This document shows positions 18,214 through 30,022 of a DNA stretch of 64,000 nt, one piece after another; the stretch's first letter is position 1; every line of letters starts with the position of its first letter. The position numbers and the translations under genes are program-made. The stretch lies in NCBI RefSeq assembly GCF_030063475.1, contig NZ_JASIRT010000003.1:62001-126000 (forward strand). Direction: 5' to 3'. Below the pieces are notes generated by a model that saw only the letters and a program-made list of their open reading frames with translations, had not been told where the DNA came from and made no database searches. This DNA comes from Roseomonas sp. E05. GTDB taxonomy: Bacteria > Pseudomonadota > Alphaproteobacteria > Acetobacterales > Acetobacteraceae.

Positions 18214-19794
18214 TCAGTTGTTCTGCCGGCGCAGGAAGGTCGGGATGTCAAGCCCCATTTCCTCGCTCTGCGGAGCGGCGGGGGCCTGCGGTTGGGCTGC
18301 GGCCGGGCGCGGCGCCGGCTGTTGCGGGGAAGCCTGACGCGGCGCCGGAGCCATCTCGGCCTCGGTGCCGAGATTGCGGCGCATCAGTCCCGTCGCCTTG
18401 CGGAACAGGTTGAAGCCGCCACCCCCGGCCGGCGGCGCGGAAACCGGCGGCGGCGCCATCGGGCGCGGCGCGGCGGCCGGCGCGCGGAGGCCGCCATCCG
18501 GCTGCATCACCGGCGCCGGCACGTCCTCGGGCGAGGGCGCCTCAGGGGCGGGGGCGCCTGGCGCGGCCTCATACGCGACCGGCGGCGCGGCGGGCGCAGG
18601 GGCGGCGGAAGCCATCCCGGCCGGCCGGCGCGGCGCACCGGCATTCGGGCCGCCGACCCGCACCGGAGCAGCCGGCTGCGGCATCACCGGGCGTGCCGTC
18701 ATCGGCGCGCCGGGCACGCCGCGCGGCATGGCCGGCGGCACCGCGGTGTTGGAGACCGCCTGCACCGGCGCGTTGCCGCCGACCGCGACCAGCTTCGGCC
18801 GCTCGGCGGCGGTGTGCTCCTGCACTGCGTCGATGCCGGTGGCAACGACGGAGACGCGCAGGCGGCCGTTCATGTCCTCGTCGATCGAGGAGCCGAAGAT
18901 GATGTTCGCTTCCTCGTCCACCTCGCGGCGGATGCGGTTCGCGGCCTCGTCGACCTCGAACAGCGTCATGTCGTAGCCGCCGGTGATGTTGATCAGCACA
19001 CCCTTGGCGCCGAGCATCGAAGTGTCTTCGAGCAGCGGGTTGTTGATCGCCGCCTCGGCCGCCTTCACCGCGCGGTCCTCGCCCTCGGCCTCGCCGGTGC
19101 CCATCATCGCCTTGCCCATCTCGGCCATGACGGTGCGGATATCGGCGAAGTCGAGGTTCACCAGGCCCGGGTTGACCATCAGGTCGGTGACGCCGCGCAC
19201 GCCCATGTAGAGCACGTCGTCGGCCATCTTGAAGGCTTCGGCGAAGGTGGTGCGTTCGTTCGCTTTGCGGAAAAGATTCTGATTCGGAATGACGATCAGC
19301 GTGTCCACATAGGACTGCAGATCCTCAAGGCCCGTCTCCGCCGCACGCTTGCGCTTCGGCCCCTCGAAGTCGAAGGGACGGGTGACGACGCCGACCGTCA
19401 GGATGCCACGCTCACGCGCCATACGCGCGATCACCGGTGCCGCGCCGGTGCCGGTGCCGCCGCCCATGCCCGCGGTGATGAACACCATGTGCATGCCCTC
19501 GAGGTGGCGCGCCAGGTCCTCGGTCGCCTCCTCCGCGGCGGCGCGGCCGATCTCCGGTTTGGCGCCCGCGCCGAGGCCCTGCGTCAGGTGCGGACCGAGC
19601 TGCACGCGGCGTTCGGCGCGGCTGTGCACCAGCGCCTGCGCGTCGGTGTTCGCCACCAGGAATTCGACGCCGTCGAGCCCCATCGCGATCATGTTGTTGA
19701 CCGCATTGCAGCCCGCGCCACCGACACCGACGACGGTGATGCGCGGACTGAAGTCGGTGTGCTGCTGGCGCGGGATTGTCAGGTTCAGCGTCAT
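18214..19794 (-). CDS. ftsZ: Cell division GTPase FtsZ
   Basis: 526 aa from ATG 19794 (GAGGAG upstream), long compared with about 380-500 in most bacteria. The tubulin-like GTPase core runs to about residue 320, with G-G-A-G-C-N-A-V-N, the GGGTGTG signature at 111-117 and N-x-D-x-A-D. A linker of about 190 residues, rich in Pro and Ala, follows. The protein ends with the conserved tail [10 protein letters not shown] that binds FtsA and other partners. Long intrinsically disordered linkers are known in alphaproteobacteria such as Caulobacter. FtsZ assembles the cytokinetic ring. It is the last gene before the dcw terminator, 58 bp after ftsA. Confidence 0.97.
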   Translation of the reverse strand: MTLNLTIPRQQHTDFSPRITVVGVGGAGCNAVNNMIAMGLDGVEFLVANTDAQALVHSRAERRVQLGPHLTQGLGAGAKPEIGRAAAEEATEDLARHLEGMHMVFITAGMGGGTGTGAAPVIARMARERGILTVGVVTRPFDFEGPKRKRAAETGLEDLQSYVDTLIVIPNQNLFRKANERTTFAEAFKMADDVLYMGVRGVTDLMVNPGLVNLDFADIRTVMAEMGKAMMGTGEAEGEDRAVKAAEAAINNPLLEDTSMLGAKGVLINITGGYDMTLFEVDEAANRIRREVDEEANIIFGSSIDEDMNGRLRVSVVATGIDAVQEHTAAERPKLVAVGGNAPVQAVSNTAVPPAMPRGVPGAPMTARPVMPQPAAPVRVGGPNAGAPRRPAGMASAAPAPAAPPVAYEAAPGAPAPEAPSPEDVPAPVMQPDGGLRAPAAAPRPMAPPPVSAPPAGGGGFNLFRKATGLMRRNLGTEAEMAPAPRQASPQQPAPRPAAAQPQAPAAPQSEEMGLDIPTFLRRQNN

Positions 19795-19852
19795 TGCAGC
19801 GATTCTCCTCGGCGTGCGGACGTGGTGCGGGGCAATGCGGGCGCAGATTGCA

Positions 19853-21148
19853 TCAGACTCGCTCGCGAAGCCAGTTGACGAAACGAGAAAACACACCGTT
19901 TCCGCGTTCAGGACCGGGGTCGATGTCGAACAGCGGCCGGCCTTCGCCCGCGCCCCATGCGACCAGCCCCAATGTTGTCGCGAAATCCGGTCCTTGTGCG
20001 GCCTCTGGGAGACCGCGCACGAATCCAGGGCGGCCCAGACGGACCGGTCTGTCCAGAATCTGCATCGCCAGCTCGCGCAGACCGACGAGCTGGCTGGCAC
20101 CACCCGTGAGCACGACGCGCGCGCCGGCGTCGCGGCCGAGCGCCGCGGCGTCCAGGCGGTCGCGCACCAGCTCCAGCGTCTCCTCGATTCGCGGGCGGAT
20201 GATGTTGATCACCGTGGCGCGCGGAATGCTCACCAGGTGATCCTCGTCCTCGCCGACCTGCGGCACCATGACCATGGTGCGGGCATCGTCGCCGCCGTTG
20301 AGCGCGCTGCCGTCCAGGATCTTGATCCGTTCCGCATGCGCGATCGGAGTCGCGAGGCCGCGCGCCAGGTCGTTGGTGACCTGCCAGCCGCCGACCGGGA
20401 GCTGCGAGGTGTGCAGCAGGTGTCCCTCGCCATAGACGGCGATGCTGGTGGTGCCTCCGCCCATGTCCACCACCGTGGCGCCGAGCTGTCGCTCGTCCTC
20501 CACCAGCACGGAGAGTGCCGAGGCATAAGGGGCCGAGACCAGCTCATCCACCTCGAGGTCGCAGCCGTTGAGGCAGATGCCGAGGTTGCGCAGCGAGGCC
20601 GAGGTGGCGTCCACGAGGTGCAGATGCGCGGCCAGCGTCTCGCACATCATGTTGCGCGGGTCCTCGACACCGGGCGTGGCGTCGATGGTGAAGCCGAGCG
20701 TGGTGGCATGCACCGTCTCGCGGCCTTCCTCGATGGCACGGCGGCGGCCTTCGGCGAGCACGGCGCGCAGATCCGCCTCCGTCACCGTGCGGCCGCCGAT
20801 CGGCCATTGGATGTTCATCAGCCGCGAGGCGGGCTGGCCGCAGGAGAGATTGACGATGGCGTGGGACAGCTTGATCTCCGCTGCCTCCTCGGCCTGCGCC
20901 ACGGCGGCGCGGATGCACTGCTCCGCCTCCTGCAGGTCGACGACGTTGCCGCCCTTGATGCCGCGCGCGCGCTGCCAGCCGCAGCCCAGGATCCGCGCCT
21001 GCCCGTCGCCTTCGATGCGCGCGATCAGGCAGACGATCTTGCTGCTGCCGATATCCAGCACGCCGAAGGCGCCGCTGCGCGCGTGGCGCCGCCTCGGCGA
21101 CGGCGCGGCGGGCTCGATGGGCGGCGCGATCCGGGGCATGCGGCTCAT
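19853..21148 (-). CDS. ftsA: Cell division protein FtsA
   Basis: 431 aa actin-like ATPase that anchors FtsZ to the membrane. Phosphate-binding loops are visible as V-L-D-I-G-S-S-K-I and V-V-D-M-G-G-G-T-T, and the nucleotide loop as V-L-T-G-G-A-S-Q-L. The C-terminus [12 protein letters not shown] is the amphipathic membrane-targeting helix. The start overlaps the ftsQ end by 4 bp. Confidence 0.96.
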   Translation of the reverse strand: MSRMPRIAPPIEPAAPSPRRRHARSGAFGVLDIGSSKIVCLIARIEGDGQARILGCGWQRARGIKGGNVVDLQEAEQCIRAAVAQAEEAAEIKLSHAIVNLSCGQPASRLMNIQWPIGGRTVTEADLRAVLAEGRRRAIEEGRETVHATTLGFTIDATPGVEDPRNMMCETLAAHLHLVDATSASLRNLGICLNGCDLEVDELVSAPYASALSVLVEDERQLGATVVDMGGGTTSIAVYGEGHLLHTSQLPVGGWQVTNDLARGLATPIAHAERIKILDGSALNGGDDARTMVMVPQVGEDEDHLVSIPRATVINIIRPRIEETLELVRDRLDAAALGRDAGARVVLTGGASQLVGLRELAMQILDRPVRLGRPGFVRGLPEAAQGPDFATTLGLVAWGAGEGRPLFDIDPGPERGNGVFSRFVNWLRERV

Positions 21149-22062
21149 CCGCGGCTGCTCCCGCGGGTCTTGCGGCCATGCTCCGGCGCCGGCGGCTCGG
21201 CCCCGGGCTGCTGCCGCACCACCAGCCGGTCGGGCAGGCGCATGTCGATCGTCTGCACCGGGCGGTCCAGCAGCGCGGCGGTCTTCTGCAGCTCGGCGAG
21301 GCGATGGATCGCCGCCGCCTCATGCCCTTCCGGCAGCAGCACGTCGATTCCGTTGTAAAGCCGCAGGTTCCAGCGCCGCTCGCTGATCAGCACCAGTGCC
21401 TGCACGCGCTGCTGCAGCTCAGGCTGCTGCCGCACCAGGTCATAGAGCGCGGCGCCGCGCTTGTCCGCGCCGTCGCCGACCAGCAGCGGCAACGGCCCGA
21501 AGGCATCGAGCGTGTCGGCAGAGACCACGCGGCCCTCGCGGTCCACCACGGCGAAGTCGCCCTGGTGCTGCCAGATGGCGAAGGGCTTCCGCTCGTGGAT
21601 CTCGATCACGATGTTGCCCGAGAGGTGCCGCTGCACCTCGGCCTGCTCGATCCAGGCGATGCTCTCCAGCCGCTCCTTCACCTGGCTGGGCGAGAAGGAC
21701 AGCAGCGGATCGCCGCGGCCGACACCGATCGCCGCGCGGATCAGCTCCTTCGGCGTGTTCTGCTGCCCGCGCACCACGATCTCGCCCACCGTCAGTCCGG
21801 CATCGGCCGCCGCTTCCGCGACCGACTGTGCCAGCCAGGAGAAGGGCCCGGCCGGCTGAATCGCCGCCACGGTCACGGCGCCGCCGCCAACCAGCGCAAG
21901 GCCGGCCATGCCGAACAGGACCGGCCGCAGCCACGGCTTCTTGCGGCGCAGCCAGAGGCGCAGGCCGCTCGGCCGCTGCAACGCGGCGCGGCTGGGGCGG
22001 CCGCCATCGCTGGCCAGGCGCGTCCGGTCCTCGGGCCGGGCGCGGGCGGAACTACGGGCCAT
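21145..22062 (-). CDS. ftsQ: Cell division protein FtsQ
   Basis: 305 aa bitopic membrane protein: an Arg-rich cytoplasmic N-terminus, one transmembrane segment near residues 50-68, then the POTRA domain ([14 protein letters not shown], with G-D-P-L-L-S-F-S). The periplasmic beta domain includes W-I-E-Q-A-E-V-Q-R and [15 protein letters not shown]. It recruits FtsL/FtsB-type proteins to the divisome. It overlaps ddl by 11 bp and ftsA by 4 bp. Confidence 0.94.
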   Translation of the reverse strand: MARSSARARPEDRTRLASDGGRPSRAALQRPSGLRLWLRRKKPWLRPVLFGMAGLALVGGGAVTVAAIQPAGPFSWLAQSVAEAAADAGLTVGEIVVRGQQNTPKELIRAAIGVGRGDPLLSFSPSQVKERLESIAWIEQAEVQRHLSGNIVIEIHERKPFAIWQHQGDFAVVDREGRVVSADTLDAFGPLPLLVGDGADKRGAALYDLVRQQPELQQRVQALVLISERRWNLRLYNGIDVLLPEGHEAAAIHRLAELQKTAALLDRPVQTIDMRLPDRLVVRQQPGAEPPAPEHGRKTRGSSRG

Positions 22063-22963
22063 TGCGGGCCTCCTGCACCATCCAGGCGCACAGGGCGGGG
22101 AAGGGAATGCCGCAATACGCCGCCTGCTCGGGCACCAGGCTGGTCGGCGTCATGCCGGGCTGGGTGTTCACCTCGAGCAGCACCAGCCGGCCGGTCGTGT
22201 CGTCGTAGCGGAAGTCGGAACGGCTGACGCCGCGGCAGCCCAGCGCCTCATGCGCGCGTAGCGCCGCCTCCATCGCCGCCCGCGCCACATCCTCGGGGAC
22301 GACGGCGGGAATGGTGTGCTGGCTGCCGCCATCGGCGTATTTGGCGTCGTAGTCGTAGAAGACATGGCCGGTGCCGATCTCGGTCACCGCCAGCGGCCGG
22401 TCGCCCATCACCGCCACGGTCAACTCGCGGCCGGGGATGTATTCCTCGGTCATGATCTGCGGGCCGAAGCGCCAGCGCCGCGCGATCTCGGCGCGGCGGT
22501 TGTCGCCCGCCTTCAGGATCTCGACGCCGACCGAGGAACCCTCGTTCACCGGCTTCACCACATAGGGGCGGGGCAGCGGATCGGCGCTCTCCAGCTCCTC
22601 CGGCGTCACCACGCGGTGCTCGGCAAGCGGCAGGCCATGCGCGGCGAAGACGGCCTTGGCCGCCGCCTTGTCCATCGCCAGCGCCGAGGCGCGCACGCCG
22701 GAATGCGTGTAGGGGATGCCGAGCCAGTCCAGCACGCCCTGCACGCAGCCATCCTCGCCGAAGCGGCCGTGCAGCGCGTTGAACACCACGTCCGGCTTCG
22801 CCGCCTGCAGCGCCGCGATCATCGCGGGCAGGTCCTGCGTCACCTCGATCGGCGTGACGCTGAAACCCGCCTCGCGCAGCGCCGAGGCCACCTGCTGTCC
22901 GGTCGAGAGCGAGACCTCGCGCTCCGCCGAGAAGCCGCCATACAGGACCGCGACACGCGTCAT
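22052..22963 (-). CDS. ddl: D-alanine--D-alanine ligase
   Basis: 303 aa ATP-grasp enzyme making D-Ala-D-Ala for the peptidoglycan stem peptide. It opens with [16 protein letters not shown], has the [18 protein letters not shown]-binding loop, and ends with the metal and substrate motifs S-R-S-D-F-R-Y and [17 protein letters not shown] 22963 overlaps the murB stop (ATGA). D-Ala specificity rather than D-lactate is assumed from the family. Confidence 0.95.
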   Translation of the reverse strand: MTRVAVLYGGFSAEREVSLSTGQQVASALREAGFSVTPIEVTQDLPAMIAALQAAKPDVVFNALHGRFGEDGCVQGVLDWLGIPYTHSGVRASALAMDKAAAKAVFAAHGLPLAEHRVVTPEELESADPLPRPYVVKPVNEGSSVGVEILKAGDNRRAEIARRWRFGPQIMTEEYIPGRELTVAVMGDRPLAVTEIGTGHVFYDYDAKYADGGSQHTIPAVVPEDVARAAMEAALRAHEALGCRGVSRSDFRYDDTTGRLVLLEVNTQPGMTPTSLVPEQAAYCGIPFPALCAWMVQEARNGP

Positions 22964-23877
22964 GCGCGCTTCTCCCCGATGCGCCGGATTTCCCATTCCA
23001 GCGTGATGCCGGACTGCGCCGCGACACGCGCGCGCACCGTCTCGCCCAGTTCCTCCAGATCGGCGGCGGTGGCGCTGCCGAGATTGATGAGGAAGTTGCA
23101 GTGCTTCTCCGACACCTGCGCCTCGCCGATCCGCAGGCCCCGGCAGCCGGCGGCGTCGATCAGCGCCCAGGCCTTCTCGCCCGGCGGGTTCTTGAAGGTG
23201 GAGCCGCCGGTGCGGGCGCGCACCGGCTGCGTCGCCTCGCGCGCCGCGCGGATCTCGCGCATCCGCGCGGCGATCGCCGCCGCATCGCCCGGCGCGGCGC
23301 GGAAGCGCGCACGGGTGACGATGCCGCCCTCCGGCAGCGCGGCGCGGCGATAGCCGAAGCCGAGCGCCGCCGCCTCCAGCCGCAGCAGGCCGGACGGCGT
23401 GGCGATCTCCGCCCAGTCCAGCACGTCCTTCACCTCGGTACCGTAGGCACCGGCATTCATCGCCACCGCGCCGCCGATGCTGCCGGGGATGCCGGAGAGG
23501 AACTCCAGCCCCGCCAGCCCCGCGGCCGCGGCATGCTCGGCGACGGTCGCATCCAGCGCGGCGGCGTCGGCGACCAGCCCATCCGCCTCCACCATCACCT
23601 CCGAAAAGCCGCGCGCCAGCTTCACCACCACGCCGCGCACGCCGCCATCCCGCACCAGCAGGTTGGAGGCGGCGCCGATCACGGTGAGCGGCATCTCCGC
23701 CGGCCGGTCGCGCAGCAGCACCAGCAGGTCCTCGGCATCGGCCGGGCGCAACAGCCACTCGGCCGGGCCACCGGTGCGGAACCAGGTGAAGGCCGCGAGC
23801 GGCGCCTCCGCCTGGACGCGTCCGCGCAGCGGCGGCAGGGTGGGGGCGGCGCTTTCCGGCATGATGGCGCGGCTCAC
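22960..23877 (-). CDS. murB: UDP-N-acetylenolpyruvoylglucosamine reductase MurB
   Basis: 305 aa flavoprotein starting at GTG 23877, which overlaps the murC stop. FAD-binding motifs [13 protein letters not shown] and G-A-A-S-N-L-L-V are present, followed by [18 protein letters not shown]. The catalytic serine lies in G-G-S-T-F-K-N-P and a distal glutamate in D-L-E-E-L. It lacks the extra Tyr loop of type I enzymes, so it appears to be a type II MurB. It reduces the enolpyruvyl group to form UDP-MurNAc. Confidence 0.95.
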   Translation of the reverse strand: MSRAIMPESAAPTLPPLRGRVQAEAPLAAFTWFRTGGPAEWLLRPADAEDLLVLLRDRPAEMPLTVIGAASNLLVRDGGVRGVVVKLARGFSEVMVEADGLVADAAALDATVAEHAAAAGLAGLEFLSGIPGSIGGAVAMNAGAYGTEVKDVLDWAEIATPSGLLRLEAAALGFGYRRAALPEGGIVTRARFRAAPGDAAAIAARMREIRAAREATQPVRARTGGSTFKNPPGEKAWALIDAAGCRGLRIGEAQVSEKHCNFLINLGSATAADLEELGETVRARVAAQSGITLEWEIRRIGEKRA

Positions 23878-25310
23878 CGTGCCCCCCCGGCCAGGCGAGG
23901 CCCCCGCGGCTGCAGCGCCGCCAGCTTCTCCGGCAGCTCATGCGCCCAGCCCGTGATGTTGCCGGCGCCGAGGCAGACGACATAGTCGCCCGGCTTGGCG
24001 ATGGCGTTGATCATCTCCGGCAGGCTGTCCGGGCCGGGCAGCGGCACCACGCTGCGGTGGCCATGGGCGCGCAGCCCATCCACCAGCGCGTCACGGTCGA
24101 AGCCCTCGATCTTCTGCTCGCCGGCCGCATAGACATCGGCGACGATCACCGTGCCGGCGTCGTTCATGCACTGGCAGAACTCGCTGAACAGCGCCTGCAG
24201 GCGGCTGTAGCGGTGCGGCTGCACCACCGCGATGACGTCGCGTGCGCCGGCCTGCCGCGCCGCCTTCAGCACGGCGGCGATCTCCACCGGGTGATGGCCG
24301 TAGTCATCGATGATCTGGATGCCGTTTGCCTCGCCGACGCGGGTGAAGCGGCGCTTCACGCCCTTGAAACCGGCCAGCGCCGAGCGGATCGTTCCCTCGT
24401 CGATGTCCATCTCGATGCCGACGGCGATGGCGGCCAGCGCGTTCTGCACGTTGTGCTGACCGAGCATCGGCAGGCGCATCGGTTTCAGGCTGCGGCTGCG
24501 GCCGGTCAGGCGATCCTGCACGGTCACCTCGAAGGTGGCGCCCATGCGGTCGGTGATCAGTCGCTCGGCGCGCACATCGGCCTGCGGCGAGAAGCCGTAG
24601 GTGATCAGGCGGCGGTCGATGTTCGGGATCATCGCCTGCACGTTGGGATGGTCGGCGCAGAGCACGGCGAAACCGTAGAAGGGGATGTTGGAGACGAACT
24701 GGGCATAGCCCTGCTTCATCGCCTCCTCATTGCCCCAGTGGTCCAGGTGCTCCGGGTCCATGTTGGTGACGATGGCGGCAACGGCGGGCAGGCGCAGGAA
24801 GGAGCCGTCGCTCTCATCGGCCTCCACCACCATCCAGTCGCCCTCGCCGAGGCGGGTATTGGTGCCATAGGCGTTGATGATGCCGCCGTTGATCACGGTC
24901 GGGTCGAGCTTGGCCGCCTCCAGCACCGTCGCGACCAGCGAGGTGGTGGTGGTCTTGCCATGCGTGCCGCCGATGGCGATGCCCCATTTCAGCCGCATCA
25001 GCTCGGCCAGCATCTCGGCGCGCCGAACCACCGGGATCAGCCGCGCGCGGGCGGCGACCACCTCGGGGTTGTCGCGCTTCACCGCCGTCGAGGTGACGAC
25101 GACCTGCGCGCTGCCGAGATTGGCCGCATCATGCCCGACGGTGACGCTGATGCCGGCGGCGCGCAGCCGCTCGACATTGTAGCCCTCGGCAATGTCGCTG
25201 CCCTGCACCTGATAGCCCAGGTTGTGCAGCACCTCGGCGATGCCGGACATGCCGATGCCGCCGATGCCGACGAAGTGGATGGGTCCGATGCTGAGCGGCA
25301 GGGCGCGCAT
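23874..25310 (-). CDS. murC: UDP-N-acetylmuramate--L-alanine ligase MurC
   Basis: 478 aa Mur ligase. The N-terminal Rossmann loop is [14 protein letters not shown], the ATP loop [12 protein letters not shown], and the domain-2/3 motifs include E-A-D-E-S-D-G-S-F and I-I-D-D-Y-G-H-H-P. It adds the first amino acid of the stem peptide. Its start shares one base with the murG stop (TAATG) and its end overlaps murB. Confidence 0.96.
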   Translation of the reverse strand: MRALPLSIGPIHFVGIGGIGMSGIAEVLHNLGYQVQGSDIAEGYNVERLRAAGISVTVGHDAANLGSAQVVVTSTAVKRDNPEVVAARARLIPVVRRAEMLAELMRLKWGIAIGGTHGKTTTTSLVATVLEAAKLDPTVINGGIINAYGTNTRLGEGDWMVVEADESDGSFLRLPAVAAIVTNMDPEHLDHWGNEEAMKQGYAQFVSNIPFYGFAVLCADHPNVQAMIPNIDRRLITYGFSPQADVRAERLITDRMGATFEVTVQDRLTGRSRSLKPMRLPMLGQHNVQNALAAIAVGIEMDIDEGTIRSALAGFKGVKRRFTRVGEANGIQIIDDYGHHPVEIAAVLKAARQAGARDVIAVVQPHRYSRLQALFSEFCQCMNDAGTVIVADVYAAGEQKIEGFDRDALVDGLRAHGHRSVVPLPGPDSLPEMINAIAKPGDYVVCLGAGNITGWAHELPEKLAALQPRGPRLAGGAR

Positions 25311-26422
25311 TACGAGGCTTCCTGAAGGCGGCGCGCTTCGGCGCGAGAAAGAACGAGGTCGGCGAGGCGGGCGGCGGCGTCCGGCGCTGCCAGGGCGGCG
25401 GCGGCGGCGGCGGCGCGGGCCAGCGCCTCGGGGGATTCCAGCATGCGCTGCAACTCGGCGGCCAGCGCCTGCGGTGTGAAGCGCGACTGCGGCATCACCA
25501 GGGCGGCGCCGGCTTCGGCCAGGGCGCGGGCATTGGCGGTCTGGTGGTCGTCGATGGCGTGCGGCAGCGGCACCAGGATGGCGCCGCGCCCGGCGCAGGC
25601 GAGTTCCGCGATGGTCGAGGCGCCGGCGCGCGAGACCACCAGATGCGCCGTGCCGTAAAGCCCCGCAACATCGCCGAAGAAGGGCGCCAGCTCGGCGGGA
25701 ACGCCCAGCTCCTCATAGGCGGCGCGCACGCGGGGCAGATCCTCGGCGCGGCACTGCTGCACGACGGAGAGCCGGCTGCGCAGCGGCGTCGGCAGCAGCG
25801 CGACCGCGGCCGGCACAACCTCGGAGAAGATGCGGGCGCCCAGGCTGCCGCCCAGCACCAGCAGCCGCATCGGGCCCTGCGGCGGGACGAAGCCATGCCC
25901 GGCCAGCGCGGCCAGCGCCGGCCGCACCGGATTGCCGACGACGGCGCTTTCCGTCCCGGCGGGCACCCGCGTGGTCGTGGCGAAGGAGAGCGCGAGCACA
26001 TCGGCGCCGCGCGCCAGCAGCCGGTTGGCGCGGCCGAGCACCGCGTTCTGCTCGTGCAGCACCAGCGCCGGCCGGTGCGCCAGGCTGCGCGCGGCCAGCA
26101 GCGGCGGCACCGAGGGATAGCCGCCGAAGCCCACCACCGCCTTCGGCCGCAGCCGCTGCAGCAGCTTGCGCGCCTGCATCGTGCCAGCGGCCAGCGCGAT
26201 CGCGCCGGCGGCGGCGCGCTTCAGCCCGCGCCCGGCGAGCCCGGCCCCCTTCAGCACGAAACGCTCGGCATGGACGAAGGCGGGGCTGCTGTAGTCGGCG
26301 CTGCGCGCGTCCGTCATCAGCGTGACGCGCTCGCCGCGCCGCGCCAGCTCCGCGGCCAGCGCCTCGGCCGGGAAGAAATGCCCGCCGGTGCCCCCGGCGG
26401 CGATGATGATGGGCGCGGTCAT
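25310..26422 (-). CDS. murG: Lipid II synthase MurG
   Basis: 370 aa GT-B glycosyltransferase from ATG 26422, which overlaps the ftsW stop by 4 bp. N-terminal [12 protein letters not shown] binds the lipid diphosphate; [10 protein letters not shown] and [13 protein letters not shown] follow. The UDP-GlcNAc site is in the C-terminal half ([10 protein letters not shown] and A-x-D-D-H-Q-T-x-N-A). It transfers GlcNAc to lipid I on the inner face of the membrane. Confidence 0.96.
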   Translation of the reverse strand: MTAPIIIAAGGTGGHFFPAEALAAELARRGERVTLMTDARSADYSSPAFVHAERFVLKGAGLAGRGLKRAAAGAIALAAGTMQARKLLQRLRPKAVVGFGGYPSVPPLLAARSLAHRPALVLHEQNAVLGRANRLLARGADVLALSFATTTRVPAGTESAVVGNPVRPALAALAGHGFVPPQGPMRLLVLGGSLGARIFSEVVPAAVALLPTPLRSRLSVVQQCRAEDLPRVRAAYEELGVPAELAPFFGDVAGLYGTAHLVVSRAGASTIAELACAGRGAILVPLPHAIDDHQTANARALAEAGAALVMPQSRFTPQALAAELQRMLESPEALARAAAAAAALAAPDAAARLADLVLSRAEARRLQEAS

Positions 26423-27540
26423 GCCTCGTCCGTCCGCGCCAGCCGGCGCCGGGTCAGCGCCAGCAGCATGCCCATGCCGAACGCCACCGCCACCACCGAG
26501 GAACCGCCGTAGGAGATGAAGGGCAGCGTCATGCCCTTGGTCGGGATCAGGTGCAGGGCCGAGGCCATGTTGATGAAGGCCTGCAGCCCGAACTGCGTCA
26601 GCAGCCCGGTGGCGCCGAGGATGATGAACATGTCCTTCTCGCCGAGCAGCCGCAGCAGGCCGCGCAGCACGATGAAGCCGAACACGGTCAGGATCAGCAG
26701 GCAGAGCGCCAGCCCGAACTCCTCGCCGGCGACGGCATAGACGAAGTCGGCATGGGCATCGGGCAGCAGCGCCTTGAGCCGCCCCTCGCCGGGACCGACG
26801 CCAAGCATCCCGCCATGGCCGAAAGCCTCCATGGCGATGGTCACCTGGTAGTTGTCGCCCGAGGAGGGATCGAGGAAGCGGTCGATGCGCGACTGGAAGT
26901 GCGGCAGGGTGAAATAGGCGAGGATGCCGCCGAGCACACCGGCCACGCCGCAGCCCGCCACCAGCACCAGGTTGATGCCGACCACGAAGAGCTGCGAGCA
27001 GAACACCGCGGCGATGACGATCAGCATGCCCATGTCCGGCTGCTTGACCAGCGTGCCCGCCACCAGCACGAAGAGGAAGATGGCGGCGCCGATGGCGCGC
27101 CAGCCCAGCGAGCGCGACTCGGCGAGCAGCCAGGCCGCGACCACGGCGAAGCAGGGCTTCATGAACTCGGAGGGCTGGATGGTCACGCCGGCCAGGTGCA
27201 GCCAGCGCCGCGCGCCCTTGATCTCCACGCCCATCGAGAGCGTCGCCGCCGTCATCAGCAGCGAGACGAAGAAGCCGAGCAGTGCCAGTCGCCGGATCTG
27301 CTTCACCGGCAGCACCGAGATCGCCACCATCACGCCGGTGGCGATGGCCAGGAAGAACACCTGCTTCAGGATGAACAGGTCGCGCGAGCTGGCGCCGATA
27401 CGCTCCGCCACGCCCGGGCTGGCCGCGAGCAGCATGACATAGCCGAAGCCGATCAGCGCCAGCAGCGCCGCCAGCGTCCAGCGGTCCACCGTCCACCACC
27501 AGCGGCCCAGGACGGAGGTATCAGCGCGCGACAGAGCCAT
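26419..27540 (-). CDS. ftsW: Peptidoglycan glycosyltransferase FtsW
   Basis: 373 aa SEDS-family polytopic membrane protein with about ten hydrophobic segments. Conserved stretches include Q-P-S-E-F-M-K-P, K-Q-P-D-M-G-M-L, the catalytic-loop region P-x-A-H-A-D-F-V-Y-A-V, and the C-terminal L-I-P-T-K-G-M-T-L-P-F-I-S-Y-G-G-S-S. It polymerises septal glycan with the transpeptidase FtsI, encoded earlier in the same operon. Start and stop are coupled to murD and murG. Confidence 0.95.
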   Translation of the reverse strand: MALSRADTSVLGRWWWTVDRWTLAALLALIGFGYVMLLAASPGVAERIGASSRDLFILKQVFFLAIATGVMVAISVLPVKQIRRLALLGFFVSLLMTAATLSMGVEIKGARRWLHLAGVTIQPSEFMKPCFAVVAAWLLAESRSLGWRAIGAAIFLFVLVAGTLVKQPDMGMLIVIAAVFCSQLFVVGINLVLVAGCGVAGVLGGILAYFTLPHFQSRIDRFLDPSSGDNYQVTIAMEAFGHGGMLGVGPGEGRLKALLPDAHADFVYAVAGEEFGLALCLLILTVFGFIVLRGLLRLLGEKDMFIILGATGLLTQFGLQAFINMASALHLIPTKGMTLPFISYGGSSVVAVAFGMGMLLALTRRRLARTDEA

Positions 27541-28937
27541 CAGACGGTCTCCGGAAGCTCGGCCACGAGGGCGCGGAAGGCATCGCCGCGCGCATCGAAG
27601 CCGGTGAACTGGTCGAAGCTGGCGCAGGCGGGCGAGAGCAGCACCACCGGCACGCCCAGGCGCCGTGCGGCGGCCAGTGCGGCGGGCACTGCGGCATCCA
27701 GCGTCACCGCGACTTCGTTCGGCACGTCATGCGCGGACAATGTTGCCGCGAAATCACCCGCGCAGCGGCCGATCAGGACGGCATGCGCGATGTGGCGGAA
27801 CAGCGGCGCCAGGCTGTCGATGCCGCCCGCCTTCGGCACGCCGCCGCCGATCCACACCACGCGGTCGTAGCTCGCCAGCGCGCGCGCGGTGCTGTCGGCG
27901 TTGGTCGCCTTGCTGTCATTGACGAAGGTGACGCCGGCGCGTGCGCCGACGCGCTCCTGCCGGTGCGGCAGGCCAGGGAAGCTGCGCAGCCTGGCGGCGA
28001 TCTCCCCGCGCGCCAGGCCGAGCGCGAGGCCGATCGCTGCCGCGGCGGCGGCGTTCTGCGCGTTGTGGCTGCCGGGCAGGGCAGGGGATTCGTCCAGGTC
28101 GGCGATCACGCCCTGCGCGTCGCGCAGCAGCCGCCCTTCCGCCCAGACGCCGCCCGGCTGCGGGGCACTGCCCGAGATCGGCACCACCCGTGCGGCCAGG
28201 CCTTCGGTGAAGCGCGCGCCGCTGGCATCATCCATGCCGATCACGGCGACATCCGCCGCTGTCTGGTTGGCGAAGATGTGCGCCTTGGCAGCGGCGTAGC
28301 CGGCCATGTCGCCATGCCGGTCGAGATGATCGGGCGAGAGGTTCAACACCACCGCCACACTGAAATGCAGCCGCTCGGTGCGCTCCAGCATGTAGCTCGA
28401 CATTTCCAGCACATAGATGCCGTCGTCGCCGAGCAGCGGCAGGCCGAGCGCGGCCGGGCCGAGATTGCCGCCGACCTCCGAGGCTCGCCCGGCGCTGTGC
28501 AGCAGGTGGTGCGCAAGCGCCGTGGTGGTGGATTTGCCGTTGGTGCCGGTGATGCCGACGAAGCGCGCCCGGCTGCCGGCCGCGTGCGCGGCGCGGAACA
28601 GCAGCTCGGCATCGCACAGCACCGGCACGCCAGCCTCGCGCGCGCGGAGCGCCGCCGGATGCGGCTTCGGCAGGATGTGCGGGATGCCCGGCGAGAGCAG
28701 CAGCGCATCAAAGGGAAAGCCCGGCACGGCGCAGGGATCGCCGACCGGCAGCCCCGCCGCCTCGGCCGCCACGCGGCTCGCCGGCTGGTCGTCCCAGCAG
28801 AGGATCTCCGCGCCCCAGCCGCGCAGCCGCCGCGCCGCCGGCAGCCCGGCACGCCCGAGCCCGACCACGGCGATCCGCTGCCCCGCGAAGGGGGTGAAGG
28901 CGGCCTCGGCGAAGGGGGCGGTGGCGGTCTGCATCAA
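27540..28937 (-). CDS. murD: UDP-N-acetylmuramoylalanine--D-glutamate ligase MurD
   Basis: 465 aa Mur ligase, with V-V-G-L-G-R-A-G-L at the N-terminus, ATP loop [21 protein letters not shown] and F-V-N-D-S-K-A-T-N in the central and C-terminal domains. It adds D-Glu to the stem peptide in the cytosol. It shares its stop with the ftsW start (one-base overlap) and overlaps mraY by 4 bp. Confidence 0.96.
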   Translation of the reverse strand: MMQTATAPFAEAAFTPFAGQRIAVVGLGRAGLPAARRLRGWGAEILCWDDQPASRVAAEAAGLPVGDPCAVPGFPFDALLLSPGIPHILPKPHPAALRAREAGVPVLCDAELLFRAAHAAGSRARFVGITGTNGKSTTTALAHHLLHSAGRASEVGGNLGPAALGLPLLGDDGIYVLEMSSYMLERTERLHFSVAVVLNLSPDHLDRHGDMAGYAAAKAHIFANQTAADVAVIGMDDASGARFTEGLAARVVPISGSAPQPGGVWAEGRLLRDAQGVIADLDESPALPGSHNAQNAAAAAAIGLALGLARGEIAARLRSFPGLPHRQERVGARAGVTFVNDSKATNADSTARALASYDRVVWIGGGVPKAGGIDSLAPLFRHIAHAVLIGRCAGDFAATLSAHDVPNEVAVTLDAAVPAALAAARRLGVPVVLLSPACASFDQFTGFDARGDAFRALVAELPETV

Positions 28938-30022
28938 CGGATCTTCAGCGTGGAGAGGCCGACCAGCGCCAGGATCATCGCGATGATCCAGAAGCGGATC
29001 ACGATGGTCGGCTCGGCCCAGCCCTTCTTCTCGAAATGGTGGTGCAGCGGCGCCATCAGGAAGACGCGGCGGCCGGTGCGCTTGTACCAGAAGACCTGGA
29101 TCATGACGCTCACCGTCTCGACCACGAAGAGGCCGCCCACGATGGCCAGCACGATCTCATGCTTGGTGGCGACCGCCACCGCGCCCAGCGCGCCACCCAG
29201 CGAAAGGCTGCCGGTGTCGCCCATGAACACCTTGGCCGGCGGCGCATTGTACCAGAGGAAGCCGAGCCCCGCGCCGATCAGCGCGGCGAGGAACACCGCC
29301 AGCTCCGAGCTGCCCGGCACGCCGTTGAGCTGCAGGTAGTCGGCGAAGACGCGGTTGCCGACCAGATAGGCGATCAGCGCGAAGACCGCCGCCGCCAGCA
29401 GCACCGGCACCGTTGCCAGCCCGTCCAGCCCGTCGGTGAGGTTCACCGCGTTGGAAGCGCCCATCATCACCAGCATGCCGACCAGCGGGAACAGCAGGCC
29501 GAAGTTCAGCATGGCGTCCTTGAAGAAGGGAAAGGCCAGCTTGTTGGCGATCTCGTTCGGCATCAGCGCGGTGAGCCAGATGGCCGCCAGCAGGCCGAAG
29601 CCTGCCTGTGCCGCCAGCTTGGCCTTGCCGGAAACCCCCTTGGTGTTGCGCTTGGTGACCTTCAGCCAGTCGTCCCAGAAGCCGAGCAGGCCGTAGCCCA
29701 CCGTGACCAGCAGCACCGCCCAGACCAGGCCGTTGCGCAGGTCGGCCCAGAGCAGGGTGGAGGAGAGCAGGCCGAGCAGGATCAGCACGCCGCCCATGGT
29801 GGGCGTGCCCTTCTTGGTCAGCAGGTGGCTCTGCGGCCCGTCGGTGCGGATGGGCTGACCGCCATTCTGGAAGCTCTTCAGCCAGCCGATCACCGCCGGG
29901 CCGAAGAACAGGCTGATGAACAGCGCCGTCATGCAGGCGGCGCCGGCCCGGAAGGTGACGTAGCGGAACAGGTTGAAGAGGATGAACTCGTCCGCATACG
30001 GGGCGAGGAAGTTGAAGATCAT
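28934..30022 (-). CDS. mraY: Phospho-N-acetylmuramoyl-pentapeptide transferase MraY
   Basis: 362 aa, about ten transmembrane segments. MraY motifs include P-T-M-G-G-V-L-I-L after [37 protein letters not shown], and the C-terminal [11 protein letters not shown]. It makes lipid I from UDP-MurNAc-pentapeptide and undecaprenyl phosphate. Both ends overlap neighbours by 4 bp. Confidence 0.97.
   Translation of the reverse strand: MIFNFLAPYADEFILFNLFRYVTFRAGAACMTALFISLFFGPAVIGWLKSFQNGGQPIRTDGPQSHLLTKKGTPTMGGVLILLGLLSSTLLWADLRNGLVWAVLLVTVGYGLLGFWDDWLKVTKRNTKGVSGKAKLAAQAGFGLLAAIWLTALMPNEIANKLAFPFFKDAMLNFGLLFPLVGMLVMMGASNAVNLTDGLDGLATVPVLLAAAVFALIAYLVGNRVFADYLQLNGVPGSSELAVFLAALIGAGLGFLWYNAPPAKVFMGDTGSLSLGGALGAVAVATKHEIVLAIVGGLFVVETVSVMIQVFWYKRTGRRVFLMAPLHHHFEKKGWAEPTIVIRFWIIAMILALVGLSTLKIR

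Noticed and set aside
19795-19852. Separate ftsZ promoter in the ftsA-ftsZ gap
   Set aside because: The 58-bp gap holds a ribosome site but no convincing -35/-10 pair; internal ftsZ promoters within ftsA remain possible but cannot be shown.
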